Under the pieces are notes generated by a model, which saw only the letters and a program-made list of their open reading frames with translations, was not told the origin of the DNA and searched no databases. Positions 10,041 to 18,153 of a DNA stretch of 64,000 nucleotides are shown piece by piece. This stretch comes from Streptococcus sp. Marseille-Q6470 (GTDB lineage: Bacteria > Bacillota > Bacilli > Lactobacillales > Streptococcaceae). A program made the translations under genes and the position numbers. Every line of letters starts with the position of its first letter. The stretch's first letter is position 1. Location of the stretch: assembly GCF_946902905.1 (NCBI RefSeq), contig NZ_OX336385.1, forward strand, positions 1,608,501-1,672,500, in the 5' to 3' direction.

Positions 10041-10485
10041 AATCGCCCTATTATCAATACTGACTGCCCTATCGGTAGTTTTAGGTTATATTGTCAAAAT
10101 CCCAACTCAAACAGGAATCTTAACTCTTTTAGATGCTGGAATCTTTTTCACTGCTTTTTATTATGGAAAACGAGAGGGAGCTATTGTGGGAGGTCTAGGA
10201 GGTTTCATTATTGACCTGATCTCAGGCTATCCTCATTGGATGTTCTTCAGCTTGCTTTTCCATGGTTTGCAGGGTTACTTTGCAGGTTTTAAAGGAAAAT
10301 GGCAGTGGCTTGGATTAGTTTTAGCAACTTTTCTCATGGTAGCTGGATATGCATGTGCGACATCTTGGATGAAAGGTTGGGGTGTAGCTCTGACAGATAT
10401 TCCTCACAATTTGTTGCAGAATTTTGTTGGAATGATTGTTGGCTATCTTCTCCATCAGAGTATTAAGAAAATTAGTAAGCAGTAA
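10018..10485 (+). CDS. ECF transporter S-component (predicted vitamin B6 or HMP)
   Basis: A 155-residue protein with about five to six hydrophobic segments and a short basic N-terminus ([18 protein letters not shown]), typical of the small substrate-binding S subunits that share the common EcfAA'T module. It overlaps the upstream kinase gene by 23 bases, so the pair probably imports and traps the same vitamin. The family resembles the predicted pyridoxine and HMP transporters (PdxU/HmpT). No energising subunits are encoded nearby. Confidence 0.75.
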   Translation: MKQTKTSKIALLSILTALSVVLGYIVKIPTQTGILTLLDAGIFFTAFYYGKREGAIVGGLGGFIIDLISGYPHWMFFSLLFHGLQGYFAGFKGKWQWLGLVLATFLMVAGYACATSWMKGWGVALTDIPHNLLQNFVGMIVGYLLHQSIKKISKQ

Positions 10486-10508
10486 AAAGGAATCTTCCCT
10501 AGGAACTC

Positions 10509-10537
10509 TTGAAAAAGCTCTGATTTTTTGCTAAAAT
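10509..10537 (+). promoter_or_regulatory. yqgQ promoter placing the start at the ATG
   Basis: TTGAAA (10509-10514), a 17-base spacer and TAAAAT (10532-10537) preceded by TGC form a near-consensus extended promoter. The -10 overlaps the upstream ATG at 10536 and ends seven bases before the ATG at 10545. Confidence 0.7.
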
Positions 10538-10544
10538 GAAAGCT

Positions 10545-10760
10545 ATGAAAACACTCTACGATGTGCAACAATTTCTCAAACAGTTCGGTATTCTTGTCTA
10601 TATGGGCAAACGTCTTTATGACATTGAATTAATGAAGATTGAACTATCACGAATTTATGATGCAGGCTTGATGGATAAGCTGGATTATCTAGAAGCGGAG
10701 GCTGTTCTTCGCAGAGAGCACAAACTAGAATTAGATTATTTAGAAAAAAATGGAGATTAG
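10545..10760 (+). CDS. yqgQ: YqgQ family small protein
   Basis: A 71-residue soluble, helical, charged protein of the YqgQ (DUF910) family, which in Firmicutes often accompanies a glucokinase or rhodanese gene. Its function is unknown. The ATG at 10545 is preferred over 10536 because the latter lies inside the promoter -10. No Shine-Dalgarno is visible, so translation probably starts on a leaderless mRNA. The rhodanese-like gene follows five bases later. Confidence 0.8.
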   Translation: MKTLYDVQQFLKQFGILVYMGKRLYDIELMKIELSRIYDAGLMDKLDYLEAEAVLRREHKLELDYLEKNGD

Positions 10761-10765
10761 ATATT

Positions 10766-11146
10766 ATGGTAACTTGGGTATTATGGGGACTTGTAGTGGT
10801 GATGTTGGCATGGATGGGATACAACTATCTTCGTATTCGCCGTGCAGCAAAAATTGTAGACAATGCAGAGTTTGAGTCTTTGATTCGTACCGGTCAGTTG
10901 ATTGACTTGCGTGATCCGTCAGACTTCCACAGAAAACATATCCTCGGAGCTCGTAATATTCCTTCAAACCAATTGAAGACAAGTCTTGCAGCGCTTCGTA
11001 AGGACAAGCCTGTACTTCTTTATGAAAACCAACGTGCACAACGGGTTACCAATGCAGCACTTTTCTTGAAAAAACAAGGTTTCTCAGAAATTTATATCCT
11101 TTCTTACGGATTGGATTCTTGGACAGGAAAAGTTAAGACTAGCTAA
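10766..11146 (+). CDS. Membrane-anchored rhodanese-like protein without catalytic Cys
   Basis: A 126-residue protein with one N-terminal membrane segment (about residues 3-22) and a single rhodanese-fold domain (LIDLRDPSDFHRKHILGARNIP). The loop where active rhodaneses carry Cys reads LLYENQRAQR, so the sulfur-accepting Cys is absent and sulfurtransferase activity is unlikely. It resembles YqhL-type proteins next to yqgQ. A binding or scaffolding role at the membrane is conceivable but is inference. Confidence 0.8.
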   Translation: MVTWVLWGLVVVMLAWMGYNYLRIRRAAKIVDNAEFESLIRTGQLIDLRDPSDFHRKHILGARNIPSNQLKTSLAALRKDKPVLLYENQRAQRVTNAALFLKKQGFSEIYILSYGLDSWTGKVKTS

Positions 11147-11198
11147 TAATGTGAAATAAAGTTGTCACATATGTTTAATATACAGTTCTAGCTTTTTA

Positions 11199-11207
11199 TG
11201 ATATAAT
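11199..11207 (+). promoter_or_regulatory. Extended -10 promoter of the first DUF4190 gene
   Basis: TGATATAAT (TG 11199-11200, TATAAT 11202-11207) is a textbook extended -10. No -35 is seen at the right distance. The gene starts 33 bases downstream with AAGGAG as ribosome binding site. Confidence 0.65.
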
Positions 11208-11239
11208 TAATTTGTATTAAATTTAAGGAGTTTTTTATT

Positions 11240-11467
11240 ATGCAAGAAAAGAAAAAAGCCTCACTTGTTTTAGGTATTCTATCTATCGTCCTTGGTTTGC
11301 TATCTCCAATCGTAGGACTTATTTTGGGGATTATTGGCCTTGTCTTGGCTAATTCACATCAAAATCAATCTGGACTAGTGTATAAAACAGAAAAAATTCT
11401 CAATATCGTAGGGATTGTCATTTCTGTACTTAACTGGATTGCAGGACTTATCTTAATGATGCATTAA
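11240..11467 (+). CDS. Small DUF4190-like membrane protein (copy 1)
   Basis: A 75-residue protein: a short charged N-terminus (MQEKKKASLVLG), two hydrophobic segments and a central conserved loop (LVLANSHQNQSGLVYKTEK). It is a paralogue of the next gene and both have the same leader (aatttAAGGAGtttt). It resembles DUF4190-type two-TM proteins. No function is known. It is followed by its own terminator. Confidence 0.75.
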   Translation: MQEKKKASLVLGILSIVLGLLSPIVGLILGIIGLVLANSHQNQSGLVYKTEKILNIVGIVISVLNWIAGLILMMH

Positions 11468-11480
11468 TCAGGGTTCTAAC

Positions 11481-11511
11481 AAAAAAAGCTTTAGTTTTAA
11501 AGCTTTTTTTG
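11481..11511 (+). terminator. Terminator after first DUF4190 gene
   Basis: AAAAAAAGCTTTA pairs with TAAAGCTTTTTTT around a short loop. It is symmetric and could work in both directions. Confidence 0.8.
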
Positions 11512-11620
11512 TTTGATCCAATCTTCTCGAAATAGGTATGAATCATTCTAATGCTTCTTGACTCAGGTGCAAGTTTACATACAGCAAAATTGATTACACC
11601 ATAGATAAAATCTCTTTATA

Positions 11621-11629
11621 TGGTATAAT
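11621..11629 (+). promoter_or_regulatory. Extended -10 promoter of the second DUF4190 gene
   Basis: TGGTATAAT (TATAAT 11624-11629) lies 33 bases before the ATG at 11663, the same arrangement as in the upstream paralogue. Confidence 0.65.
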
Positions 11630-11662
11630 GAATCTGTGATAAATTTAAGGAGTTTTTATAAT

Positions 11663-11914
11663 ATGAATACACAAGAAAAGAAAAAAACTTCATTTGTTTT
11701 AGGTATCATATCTATCATAGCTGCCTTTGGATTTCCAGTGTTAAGTATTATTTTTGGTATTTTTGGTTTGGTCTTGGCACATTCGCATCAAAAAGAGTCT
11801 GGACTAGACTATAAGACAGAAAAAATTCTCTCTATTTTAGGGCTTGTGTTAGGGCTTGTCATTTCTGCACTTTTTTGTATCGTATTAATCTCACAACTTT
11901 CGAGAATTAATTAA
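11663..11914 (+). CDS. Small DUF4190-like membrane protein (copy 2)
   Basis: An 83-residue paralogue of the protein at 11240: MNTQEKKKTSFVLG start, two hydrophobic segments and the same loop (LVLAHSHQKESGLDYKTEK). The ATG at 11663 with AAGGAG upstream is preferred over an in-frame GTG at 11636 that lies before the ribosome binding site. The stop codon abuts a dispersed ~180-bp repeat. The tandem arrangement with duplicated promoter and leader points to local gene duplication. Confidence 0.75.
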   Translation: MNTQEKKKTSFVLGIISIIAAFGFPVLSIIFGIFGLVLAHSHQKESGLDYKTEKILSILGLVLGLVISALFCIVLISQLSRIN

Positions 11915-12096
11915 AGAGTTTGGGACAAAAATTCTAGCCTCTCAATTGTCTATGGATTGTCGAGCAAGACGCAGTGGTTGAGTGGGCTCTACTACGCTGA
12001 TTTCATCAGCTTTTACAGCCCTACTCAACTGTGCGGAGGTGGGACGACGAAATCGAATTCTAACGAATTACCGATTTCTGTCCCACTCTCTTTTTT
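11915..12096 (-). repeat. Dispersed ~180-bp intergenic element, copy 1
   Basis: This is one of three copies (also at 45269 and 54560). On the minus strand it starts GAGAGTGGGACAGAAATCGG and ends near a degenerate GGGACA-containing end, so its ends are imperfect inverted repeats. It follows directly after the 3' end of rsuA (minus strand). It carries internal hairpins such as CTGATGAAATCAG. No coding function is seen. I do not recognise a published name with certainty. Confidence 0.85.
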
Positions 12097-12099
12097 GTT

Positions 12100-12825
12100 T
12101 TATCCACTTTTCTCTAGGTAGTTTTTTATGATTTCCAATTCCTCTTGGTTCAAGGGACGGTATTGCCCCTCTGCTAGCTCTGAATCTAATGTGAAATCCC
12201 CAAACTGAACTCGTTTGAGAGCAGTGACCTTGACACCGACTGAGAGGAACATTTTTTTAACCTGATGAAATTTTCCTTCAGAGATGGTGATAGTGGCTCT
12301 GCTGAGACTAGGACTTGAAGATAGAATCTCAAGTTGAGCAGGTTTACAGCTAGTTCCATCTAAAAAGATAATCCCATCTTTGAATTGTTGGATGTGATCG
12401 GATAAGAGCGGTCCATTGACTTCAACTTGATAAGTTTTATCGACATGATATTGAGGGTGGAGAAGTTGAAAACCTAGAGGGCCATTATCTGTTAGGAGGA
12501 GCAACCCTGTCGTATCTCTATCCAATCGACCAATTGCGTAAAGATGAGCCGACTGGAGGTGTTGAGGTAGTAAGTCCATAACCGTTGGGAGCTTCTTGTC
12601 CTTGCTTGCTGTCACGACACCATTTGGTTTGTGAAGCATGAGATAGGTGTGCTCATATCCTTGGATTTTTCTACCCTGAAAAATCAACTCTTGTAATCCC
12701 GTATCAACATTCTGTGCAAGGGAAGTAGCAGGGACTCCATCTATTAAGATTTCTTTTTTGATAAGAGCCTGTTTCATGGCTTTTCGACTGATTTTTTCCT
12801 GGGCTAATAAATTATCTAAACGCAT
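12100..12825 (-). CDS. rsuA: 16S rRNA pseudouridine(516) synthase family protein
   Basis: A 241-residue RsuA-type enzyme. An N-terminal S4-like RNA-binding domain (MRLDNLLAQEKISRK) is followed by the catalytic domain with the Asp in AIGRLDRDTTGLLLLTDNG. The C-terminal GKFHQVKKMF segment is typical. It is monocistronic, and its 3' end abuts the dispersed repeat. RsuA, RluE and RluB are close relatives, so the exact rRNA target is assigned by family resemblance. Confidence 0.85.
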   Translation of the reverse strand: MRLDNLLAQEKISRKAMKQALIKKEILIDGVPATSLAQNVDTGLQELIFQGRKIQGYEHTYLMLHKPNGVVTASKDKKLPTVMDLLPQHLQSAHLYAIGRLDRDTTGLLLLTDNGPLGFQLLHPQYHVDKTYQVEVNGPLLSDHIQQFKDGIIFLDGTSCKPAQLEILSSSPSLSRATITISEGKFHQVKKMFLSVGVKVTALKRVQFGDFTLDSELAEGQYRPLNQEELEIIKNYLEKSG

Positions 12826-12934
12826 ACCAGCCTATCTTATCACAAGTCAGGATTTTTGAAAAGAAAAGATAAGTCATGAATTTTCTTTTGAAAACATTTA
12901 CACTTACTTGAGTTAAGTCATTTGCTTAAAATTG

Positions 12935-12943
12935 TGGTATAAT
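12935..12943 (+). promoter_or_regulatory. typA extended -10 promoter
   Basis: TGGTATAAT with TATAAT at 12938-12943. It lies 43 bases before the typA ATG at 12987. Confidence 0.65.
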
Positions 12944-12986
12944 TGCTCAGTTAGAAAATAAATTTTTGAATATAACAGAGGAAATC

Positions 12987-14828
12987 ATGACAAAATTAAG
13001 AGAAGATATCCGTAATATCGCGATTATCGCCCACGTCGACCACGGGAAAACAACCCTCGTTGACGAATTATTAAAACAATCTGAAACTCTTGACGCACGT
13101 ACAGAATTAGCTGAGCGTGCAATGGACTCAAACGATATTGAAAAAGAGCGTGGAATTACTATCCTTGCGAAAAATACAGCCGTTGCCTACAACGGAACTC
13201 GTATCAACATCATGGATACACCAGGACACGCGGACTTCGGTGGAGAAGTTGAGCGTATCATGAAAATGGTTGATGGTGTTGTTTTGGTCGTAGATGCTTA
13301 CGAAGGAACCATGCCACAGACTCGTTTCGTATTGAAAAAAGCGTTGGAACAAGATCTTGTGCCTATCGTTGTAGTTAACAAAATCGATAAGCCATCAGCT
13401 CGTCCAGCAGAAGTAGTGGATGAAGTTTTGGAACTTTTCATCGAACTTGGTGCAGATGATGATCAGCTTGACTTCCCAGTAGTCTATGCTTCAGCGATCA
13501 ACGGAACATCTTCATTATCAGATGATCCAGCAGACCAAGAAAAGACTATGGCGCCAATCTTTGACACCATTATCGACCACATTCCAGCTCCGGTTGATAA
13601 CTCTGATGAGCCTCTTCAATTCCAAGTGTCACTTCTTGACTACAATGACTTCGTAGGACGTATTGGTATCGGACGTGTCTTCCGTGGTACAGTCAAGGTT
13701 GGGGACCAAGTTACCCTTTCTAAACTTGACGGAACAACCAAGAACTTCCGTGTTACAAAACTCTTTGGTTTCTTTGGTTTGGAACGTCGTGAAATCCAAG
13801 AAGCTAAGGCTGGTGATTTGATTGCCGTATCAGGTATGGAAGACATTTTCGTTGGGGAAACAATCACTCCAACAGATGCAGTTGAAGCTCTTCCAGTTCT
13901 TCACATCGATGAACCAACTCTTCAAATGACTTTCTTGGTTAATAACTCACCATTTGCTGGTCGTGAAGGAAAATGGGTGACTTCTCGTAAGGTTGAAGAA
14001 CGTCTTCAAGCTGAGTTACAAACAGACGTATCTCTTCGTGTAGACCCAACAGACTCACCAGATAAATGGACGGTTTCAGGACGTGGGGAATTGCACTTGT
14101 CAATCCTTATCGAGACTATGCGTCGTGAAGGTTATGAGCTTCAAGTGTCTCGTCCAGAAGTTATCGTAAAAGAAATTGACGGTGTCAAATGTGAACCATT
14201 TGAACGCGTGCAAATCGACACACCAGAAGAATACCAAGGTTCTGTTATCCAAAGCCTTTCTGAGCGTAAGGGTGAAATGTTGGATATGATTGCAACAGGT
14301 AATGGTCAAACTCGTTTGGTCTTCCTAGTTCCTGCGCGTGGTTTGATTGGATACTCAACTGAGTTCTTGTCAATGACTCGTGGTTACGGAATCATGAACC
14401 ATACCTTCGATCAATACTTGCCATTGATTCCAGGTGAAATCGGTGGACGTCACCGTGGTGCTCTTGTTTCTATCGATGCTGGTAAGGCTACAACTTACTC
14501 TATCATGTCTATCGAAGAACGTGGTACTATCTTTGTCAACCCAGGTACCGAGGTTTACGAAGGAATGATCATCGGTGAAAACTCTCGTGAAAATGACTTG
14601 ACTGTTAATATCACGAAAGCAAAACAAATGACCAACGTTCGTTCAGCTACTAAGGACCAAACAGCAGTTATCAAAACTCCTCGTATCTTGACGCTTGAAG
14701 AATCACTTGAGTTCTTGAATGATGATGAATACATGGAAGTAACGCCTGAATCAATCCGTTTGCGTAAGCAAATTCTCAACAAGGCAGAGCGCGAAAAAGC
14801 AAACAAAAAGAAAAAATCAGCTGAATAA
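12987..14828 (+). CDS. typA: Ribosome-associated translational GTPase TypA/BipA
   Basis: A 613-residue EF-G-like GTPase that binds the ribosome and helps 50S assembly, often under stress. The G domain shows [14 protein letters not shown] (G1), RGITI (G2), [16 protein letters not shown] (G3) and [10 protein letters not shown] (G4). EF-G-like domains II, III and V follow, with the BipA-specific C-terminus. The ATG at 12987 with an upstream AGAGGA is preferred over a TTG at 12966. A small membrane protein gene follows 19 bases later. Confidence 0.96.
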   Translation: MTKLREDIRNIAIIAHVDHGKTTLVDELLKQSETLDARTELAERAMDSNDIEKERGITILAKNTAVAYNGTRINIMDTPGHADFGGEVERIMKMVDGVVLVVDAYEGTMPQTRFVLKKALEQDLVPIVVVNKIDKPSARPAEVVDEVLELFIELGADDDQLDFPVVYASAINGTSSLSDDPADQEKTMAPIFDTIIDHIPAPVDNSDEPLQFQVSLLDYNDFVGRIGIGRVFRGTVKVGDQVTLSKLDGTTKNFRVTKLFGFFGLERREIQEAKAGDLIAVSGMEDIFVGETITPTDAVEALPVLHIDEPTLQMTFLVNNSPFAGREGKWVTSRKVEERLQAELQTDVSLRVDPTDSPDKWTVSGRGELHLSILIETMRREGYELQVSRPEVIVKEIDGVKCEPFERVQIDTPEEYQGSVIQSLSERKGEMLDMIATGNGQTRLVFLVPARGLIGYSTEFLSMTRGYGIMNHTFDQYLPLIPGEIGGRHRGALVSIDAGKATTYSIMSIEERGTIFVNPGTEVYEGMIIGENSRENDLTVNITKAKQMTNVRSATKDQTAVIKTPRILTLEESLEFLNDDEYMEVTPESIRLRKQILNKAEREKANKKKKSAE

Positions 14829-14847
14829 GAGCTAGAAAGAGATAAAG

Positions 14848-15102
14848 ATGGTCTATTTAATCATAGGGATTTTATTACTCTTACTCTATATCTTTGCGAC
14901 CCCTCAAAGTATCAAGGGAACAGTCAACGTTGTTATTCTGGTTTTTGGACTTGTTGCCCTCTTGATTTTGTTGATGCTATCTGCACTTCAGATCCTTCAA
15001 CTTCCAGCTGAAATCTTTATTACATTGGGAATGCTGGCTCTTACTTACTTTAGTTTGAGAGACATCAGTCTCATGTCGATTCGAAAGAAGCGCGAAAATT
15101 AA
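14848..15102 (+). CDS. Small two-to-three-TM protein (DUF3165-like)
   Basis: An 84-residue hydrophobic protein with two or three membrane segments and a basic C-terminus (SIRKKREN). It resembles the streptococcal DUF3165 family, found after typA in related genomes. It probably shares the typA transcript. Function is unknown. Confidence 0.7.
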   Translation: MVYLIIGILLLLLYIFATPQSIKGTVNVVILVFGLVALLILLMLSALQILQLPAEIFITLGMLALTYFSLRDISLMSIRKKREN

Positions 15103-15115
15103 ATCTATTCATAAC

Positions 15116-15157
15116 AAAAAACTTCTATCGGCAACTCAGTTGCTGATAGAAGTTTTT
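15116..15157. terminator. Bidirectional terminator
   Basis: AAAAACTTCTATCGGCAACT pairs with the mirror half ending GATAGAAGTTTTT. The A-run and T-run flanks allow it to terminate both the typA unit and the convergent FUSC-like gene. Confidence 0.85.
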
Positions 15158-16124
15158 ATTTGTTACTGTTTTTGTCAGAATAACGGTTGTAGAAATCTAC
15201 TTTTATCTGGATAAAATGCTCTAATTCACGAAAGAGTTGTAGAAGCGTAGCCCGTGTCTCAAACTCTTCTCTAGTTTTAGGGAGAGATCGATTGCGAAAC
15301 ACCTCTAGGTAGCTCTCAATATCATTCAATAAGTTATAGGCTGGATTGGTTTGACTCAATTGACTAGCTGTTTTTGAAAAGAGCTGAGCGACAATCAAAC
15401 TCTCACTAGCGGCTAGTTGGCATGTGTTGATCTGTTGAGCCATATTTCTTAAGATACGAGTTTGTCTTTGTCGCATCTCAAAGTAGTGGATATGATAGTC
15501 TGTCTGGTGAAAGAGATGGTCAGAATGATCGAGGTAAACTAACTTAAGAGCATCCTCAAGTAGTTGATCAAGTTCATTGACTAGTTGAGCCTGATTACGG
15601 CCATCTCCTCTTTTTAGATAGTAAGAAAGCCGTAGAAGAACATCTCTGAGTTTTTCTTCAACAAGAGTATGATAATGTTGAATTTCTTTTTCACGTGAAG
15701 GCATATAGAGATTGACCAGAAGCGCAAAGCCAGTACCGATTAGGAAGAGTAAGAGCTCATTCAGTAAAAGTGCTGGTGCTGTTGATTGTTGGATTAAGAG
15801 ATGGCTAACCAAGACGCTACTAGGAGTAATTCCAATTTCCCAACCCAGTTTATAGGCTAGAGGAACGTAGATTGCTAAGTAAAGCCCAAAGCTCCAGATA
15901 TGATAACCAGTTAGTTGAAAGGCGATAACACCGATTGTCAGAGCTAGCAAGGTTGAAAAAAGTCTATTACGAGCTAGTTTGATAGTGCTTCTTCGCGTAT
16001 CAGATAGACTTAAGATAGCAATGATACCAGCTGATACAGCTGATGACAAATCAAAAAAGTAGGCTAGTAAACAAGCAAAACAAGTTGCTAGGACTAGTTT
16101 TAAAGTACGTTGTGTGATAGACAT
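15156..16124 (-). CDS. FUSC/ArAE-like membrane protein (DUF939)
   Basis: A 322-residue protein. The N-terminal third to half contains about four to six membrane segments (FACLLAYFFDLSSAVSAG onward) like the aromatic acid exporter family. The C-terminal half is soluble, helical and rich in charged residues with a likely coiled coil. This layout matches the DUF939 / YqjA family. The substrate is unknown; export of aromatic acids or amphiphilic compounds is inferred from the family only. Confidence 0.75.
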   Translation of the reverse strand: MSITQRTLKLVLATCFACLLAYFFDLSSAVSAGIIAILSLSDTRRSTIKLARNRLFSTLLALTIGVIAFQLTGYHIWSFGLYLAIYVPLAYKLGWEIGITPSSVLVSHLLIQQSTAPALLLNELLLFLIGTGFALLVNLYMPSREKEIQHYHTLVEEKLRDVLLRLSYYLKRGDGRNQAQLVNELDQLLEDALKLVYLDHSDHLFHQTDYHIHYFEMRQRQTRILRNMAQQINTCQLAASESLIVAQLFSKTASQLSQTNPAYNLLNDIESYLEVFRNRSLPKTREEFETRATLLQLFRELEHFIQIKVDFYNRYSDKNSNK

Positions 16125-16184
16125 AGAATACTTTCCAAATGAAAAATAGTTATACTACTAATTATAAAAGGAATTTGAAATAGG

Positions 16185-17390
16185 TCAAGCCTTCCGACTT
16201 GCATATTCTGCAACGGCAGTAAAGAGAACATCTGTCGAAGAGTTGAGGGCTGTTTCACAAGAGTCTTGTACAACACCAATGACAAAACCGACTGCAACAA
16301 CTTGCATAGCAATATCGTTGCTAATACCAAAGAGACTGCAGGCAACAGGGATGAGTAGAAGGGAACCGCCGGCAATTCCAGAAGCTCCGCAGGCAGAGAT
16401 TGCTGCGACAATACTGAGTACAAAAGCAGTTGCAAAATCAACTGAAATCCCCAGGGTGTTAACAGCAGCCAAGGTTAAAATGTTAATGGTAATTGCTGCT
16501 CCAGCCATATTAATGGTTGAGCCTAATGGGATAGAGACTGTATAGGTATCTGGATTAAGACCGAGATCTTCACAGAGTTTCATATTAACAGGGATATTTG
16601 CAGCAGAACTACGAGTGAAAAATGCTGTTACACCGCTGATACGTAGACATTTTAAAACTAGTGGATAGGGATTTCTTTTCATAAATAGAAAGGCAATCAG
16701 TGGATTGATGACTAGAGCCACTAAAAGCATAGTGGCAATTAAAAGCCCTAGTAAAACACCATAGTTGGTTAGGCTGGCAATCCCCTGGTCTGAAATGGTT
16801 TGAAAGACTAATCCGAGGATACCAAAAGGTGCTAAATTAATAATCCAGCCAACAATCTTAGAAACGACATCCGACATGGTTTTCAAAAGATCTTTGCTGT
16901 GACTACTAGCCTCTCTCATAGCAATTCCAAAGACAATAGCCCAAGATAGGATACCGATGTAATTAGCTTGGATGATAGCGTTTATAGGATTGTCAACCAA
17001 TTTTAATAGAAGATTACTGAGAACCTGTCCGATTCCATCTGGTGAAGTTGCTTCAGTTGTTGTGGCCGTTGCTAAGTTAATCTGGATAGGAAAGAGAAAG
17101 CTCATGAAAACCGCCACAAGGGCAGCTGCAAAAGTTCCAAGTAAATACAAAAGAATAACAGTTTTTATATTTGTAGTTTTGCCTTTTCGATGTTGAGAAA
17201 TAGCATTAGCAACAAGGAAAAATACTAAAATAGGGGCGATTGCTTTGAGTCCACCGACAAAAAGATCACCCAGGAGTCCAATCCCTGGCATATTGGGGAA
17301 AAGTAATCCGAGTAAAGTTCCAAGAAGCATTCCAATTAGGATTCGTTTGATAAGACTTGACTTGTTCCAGGCATTAATGATTCTTGTCAT
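16185..17390 (-). CDS. sstT: Na+/serine-threonine symporter
   Basis: A 401-residue dicarboxylate/amino acid:cation symporter. It shows about eight membrane segments, the serine-rich reentrant loop ([13 protein letters not shown]), the [10 protein letters not shown] sodium/substrate motif and a late conserved [14 protein letters not shown] segment that is specific to SstT. The ATG ending at 17388 follows a GGAG six bases upstream; longer N-terminal extensions lack a better site. It imports serine and threonine with Na+. Confidence 0.9.
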   Translation of the reverse strand: MTRIINAWNKSSLIKRILIGMLLGTLLGLLFPNMPGIGLLGDLFVGGLKAIAPILVFFLVANAISQHRKGKTTNIKTVILLYLLGTFAAALVAVFMSFLFPIQINLATATTTEATSPDGIGQVLSNLLLKLVDNPINAIIQANYIGILSWAIVFGIAMREASSHSKDLLKTMSDVVSKIVGWIINLAPFGILGLVFQTISDQGIASLTNYGVLLGLLIATMLLVALVINPLIAFLFMKRNPYPLVLKCLRISGVTAFFTRSSAANIPVNMKLCEDLGLNPDTYTVSIPLGSTINMAGAAITINILTLAAVNTLGISVDFATAFVLSIVAAISACGASGIAGGSLLLIPVACSLFGISNDIAMQVVAVGFVIGVVQDSCETALNSSTDVLFTAVAEYASRKA

Positions 17391-17511
17391 ACACATCTCC
17401 TTTTTTGAGTAATAGTAACGATTATAGTATAAATATACTTGAAAATCAAGCAAAATGTAAATTTACATAATGAAAGCGCATATTTATAAATATCTTGTCT
17501 CTATCGTTTTA

Positions 17512-17520
17512 TGGTATAAT
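17512..17520 (+). promoter_or_regulatory. Extended -10 promoter of the MscS-like gene
   Basis: TGGTATAAT (TATAAT 17515-17520) is followed by AAAGGAG and the ATG at 17539. Confidence 0.65.
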
Positions 17521-17538
17521 GGATAAAAGGAGTTTTAC

Positions 17539-18105
17539 ATGCAAGAATTTTTTAAAAGTTATTTTAATAAGCTAGATTTAACAACGGTATTTGAGAATCT
17601 TTTAACGAAAGTGATTTCTCTTTTAATTTTATTTGTGCTATTTTACATAGCTAAACAGCTTCTCCACGCAGCTGTCAAGAAAATTGTCAAGCCTTCACTT
17701 AAGTATTCAAATCGTGATGCAGGACGACAAAAGACAATCTCGCGTTTATTAGAAAATATTTTTAATTACACCCTTTATTTCTTTTTAGTTTACTGCATTT
17801 TGTCTATCCTAGGACTTCCTGTATCCAGTTTACTAGCTGGTGCTGGGATTGCCGGAGTTGCAATTGGTATGGGGGCGCAGGGCTTCTTATCAGATGTTAT
17901 CAATGGCTTCTTTATTCTCTTTGAACGCCAGTTGGATGTAGGAGATGAAGTTGTTTTGACAAATGGTCCCATTACTGTATCGGGAAAAGTAGTTAGTGTC
18001 GGCATTCGAACCACTCAACTAAGAGGTGAAGACCAGGCTCTCCACTTTGTTCCCAACCGTAATATTACCGTGGTTAGCAATTTTTCAAGAGATGAGTTGA
18101 ACTGA
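17539..18105 (+). CDS. Short MscS-family mechanosensitive channel
   Basis: A 188-residue protein with N-terminal membrane helices, the pore-lining glycine/alanine-rich helix (LLAGAGIAGVAIGMGAQG) and the start of the MscS beta domain (FERQLDVGDEVVL). It stops soon after VPNRNITVVSN. Family members such as YkuT run to about 270-290 residues, so the C-terminal alpha-beta domain is missing. The next promoter begins right after the stop, so no remnant of the missing part is seen. It may be a natural short form or an old truncation. Confidence 0.75.
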   Translation: MQEFFKSYFNKLDLTTVFENLLTKVISLLILFVLFYIAKQLLHAAVKKIVKPSLKYSNRDAGRQKTISRLLENIFNYTLYFFLVYCILSILGLPVSSLLAGAGIAGVAIGMGAQGFLSDVINGFFILFERQLDVGDEVVLTNGPITVSGKVVSVGIRTTQLRGEDQALHFVPNRNITVVSNFSRDELN

Positions 18106-18121
18106 AATTTTACTTGATTTA

Positions 18122-18130
18122 TGGTACAAT
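18122..18130 (+). promoter_or_regulatory. Extended -10 promoter of the corA-like gene
   Basis: TGGTACAAT (TACAAT 18125-18130) is 24 bases before the ATG at 18154 and 17 bases after the upstream stop codon. Confidence 0.55.
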
Positions 18131-18153
18131 AGAGGGAGTTTGACAGAGGAGAA

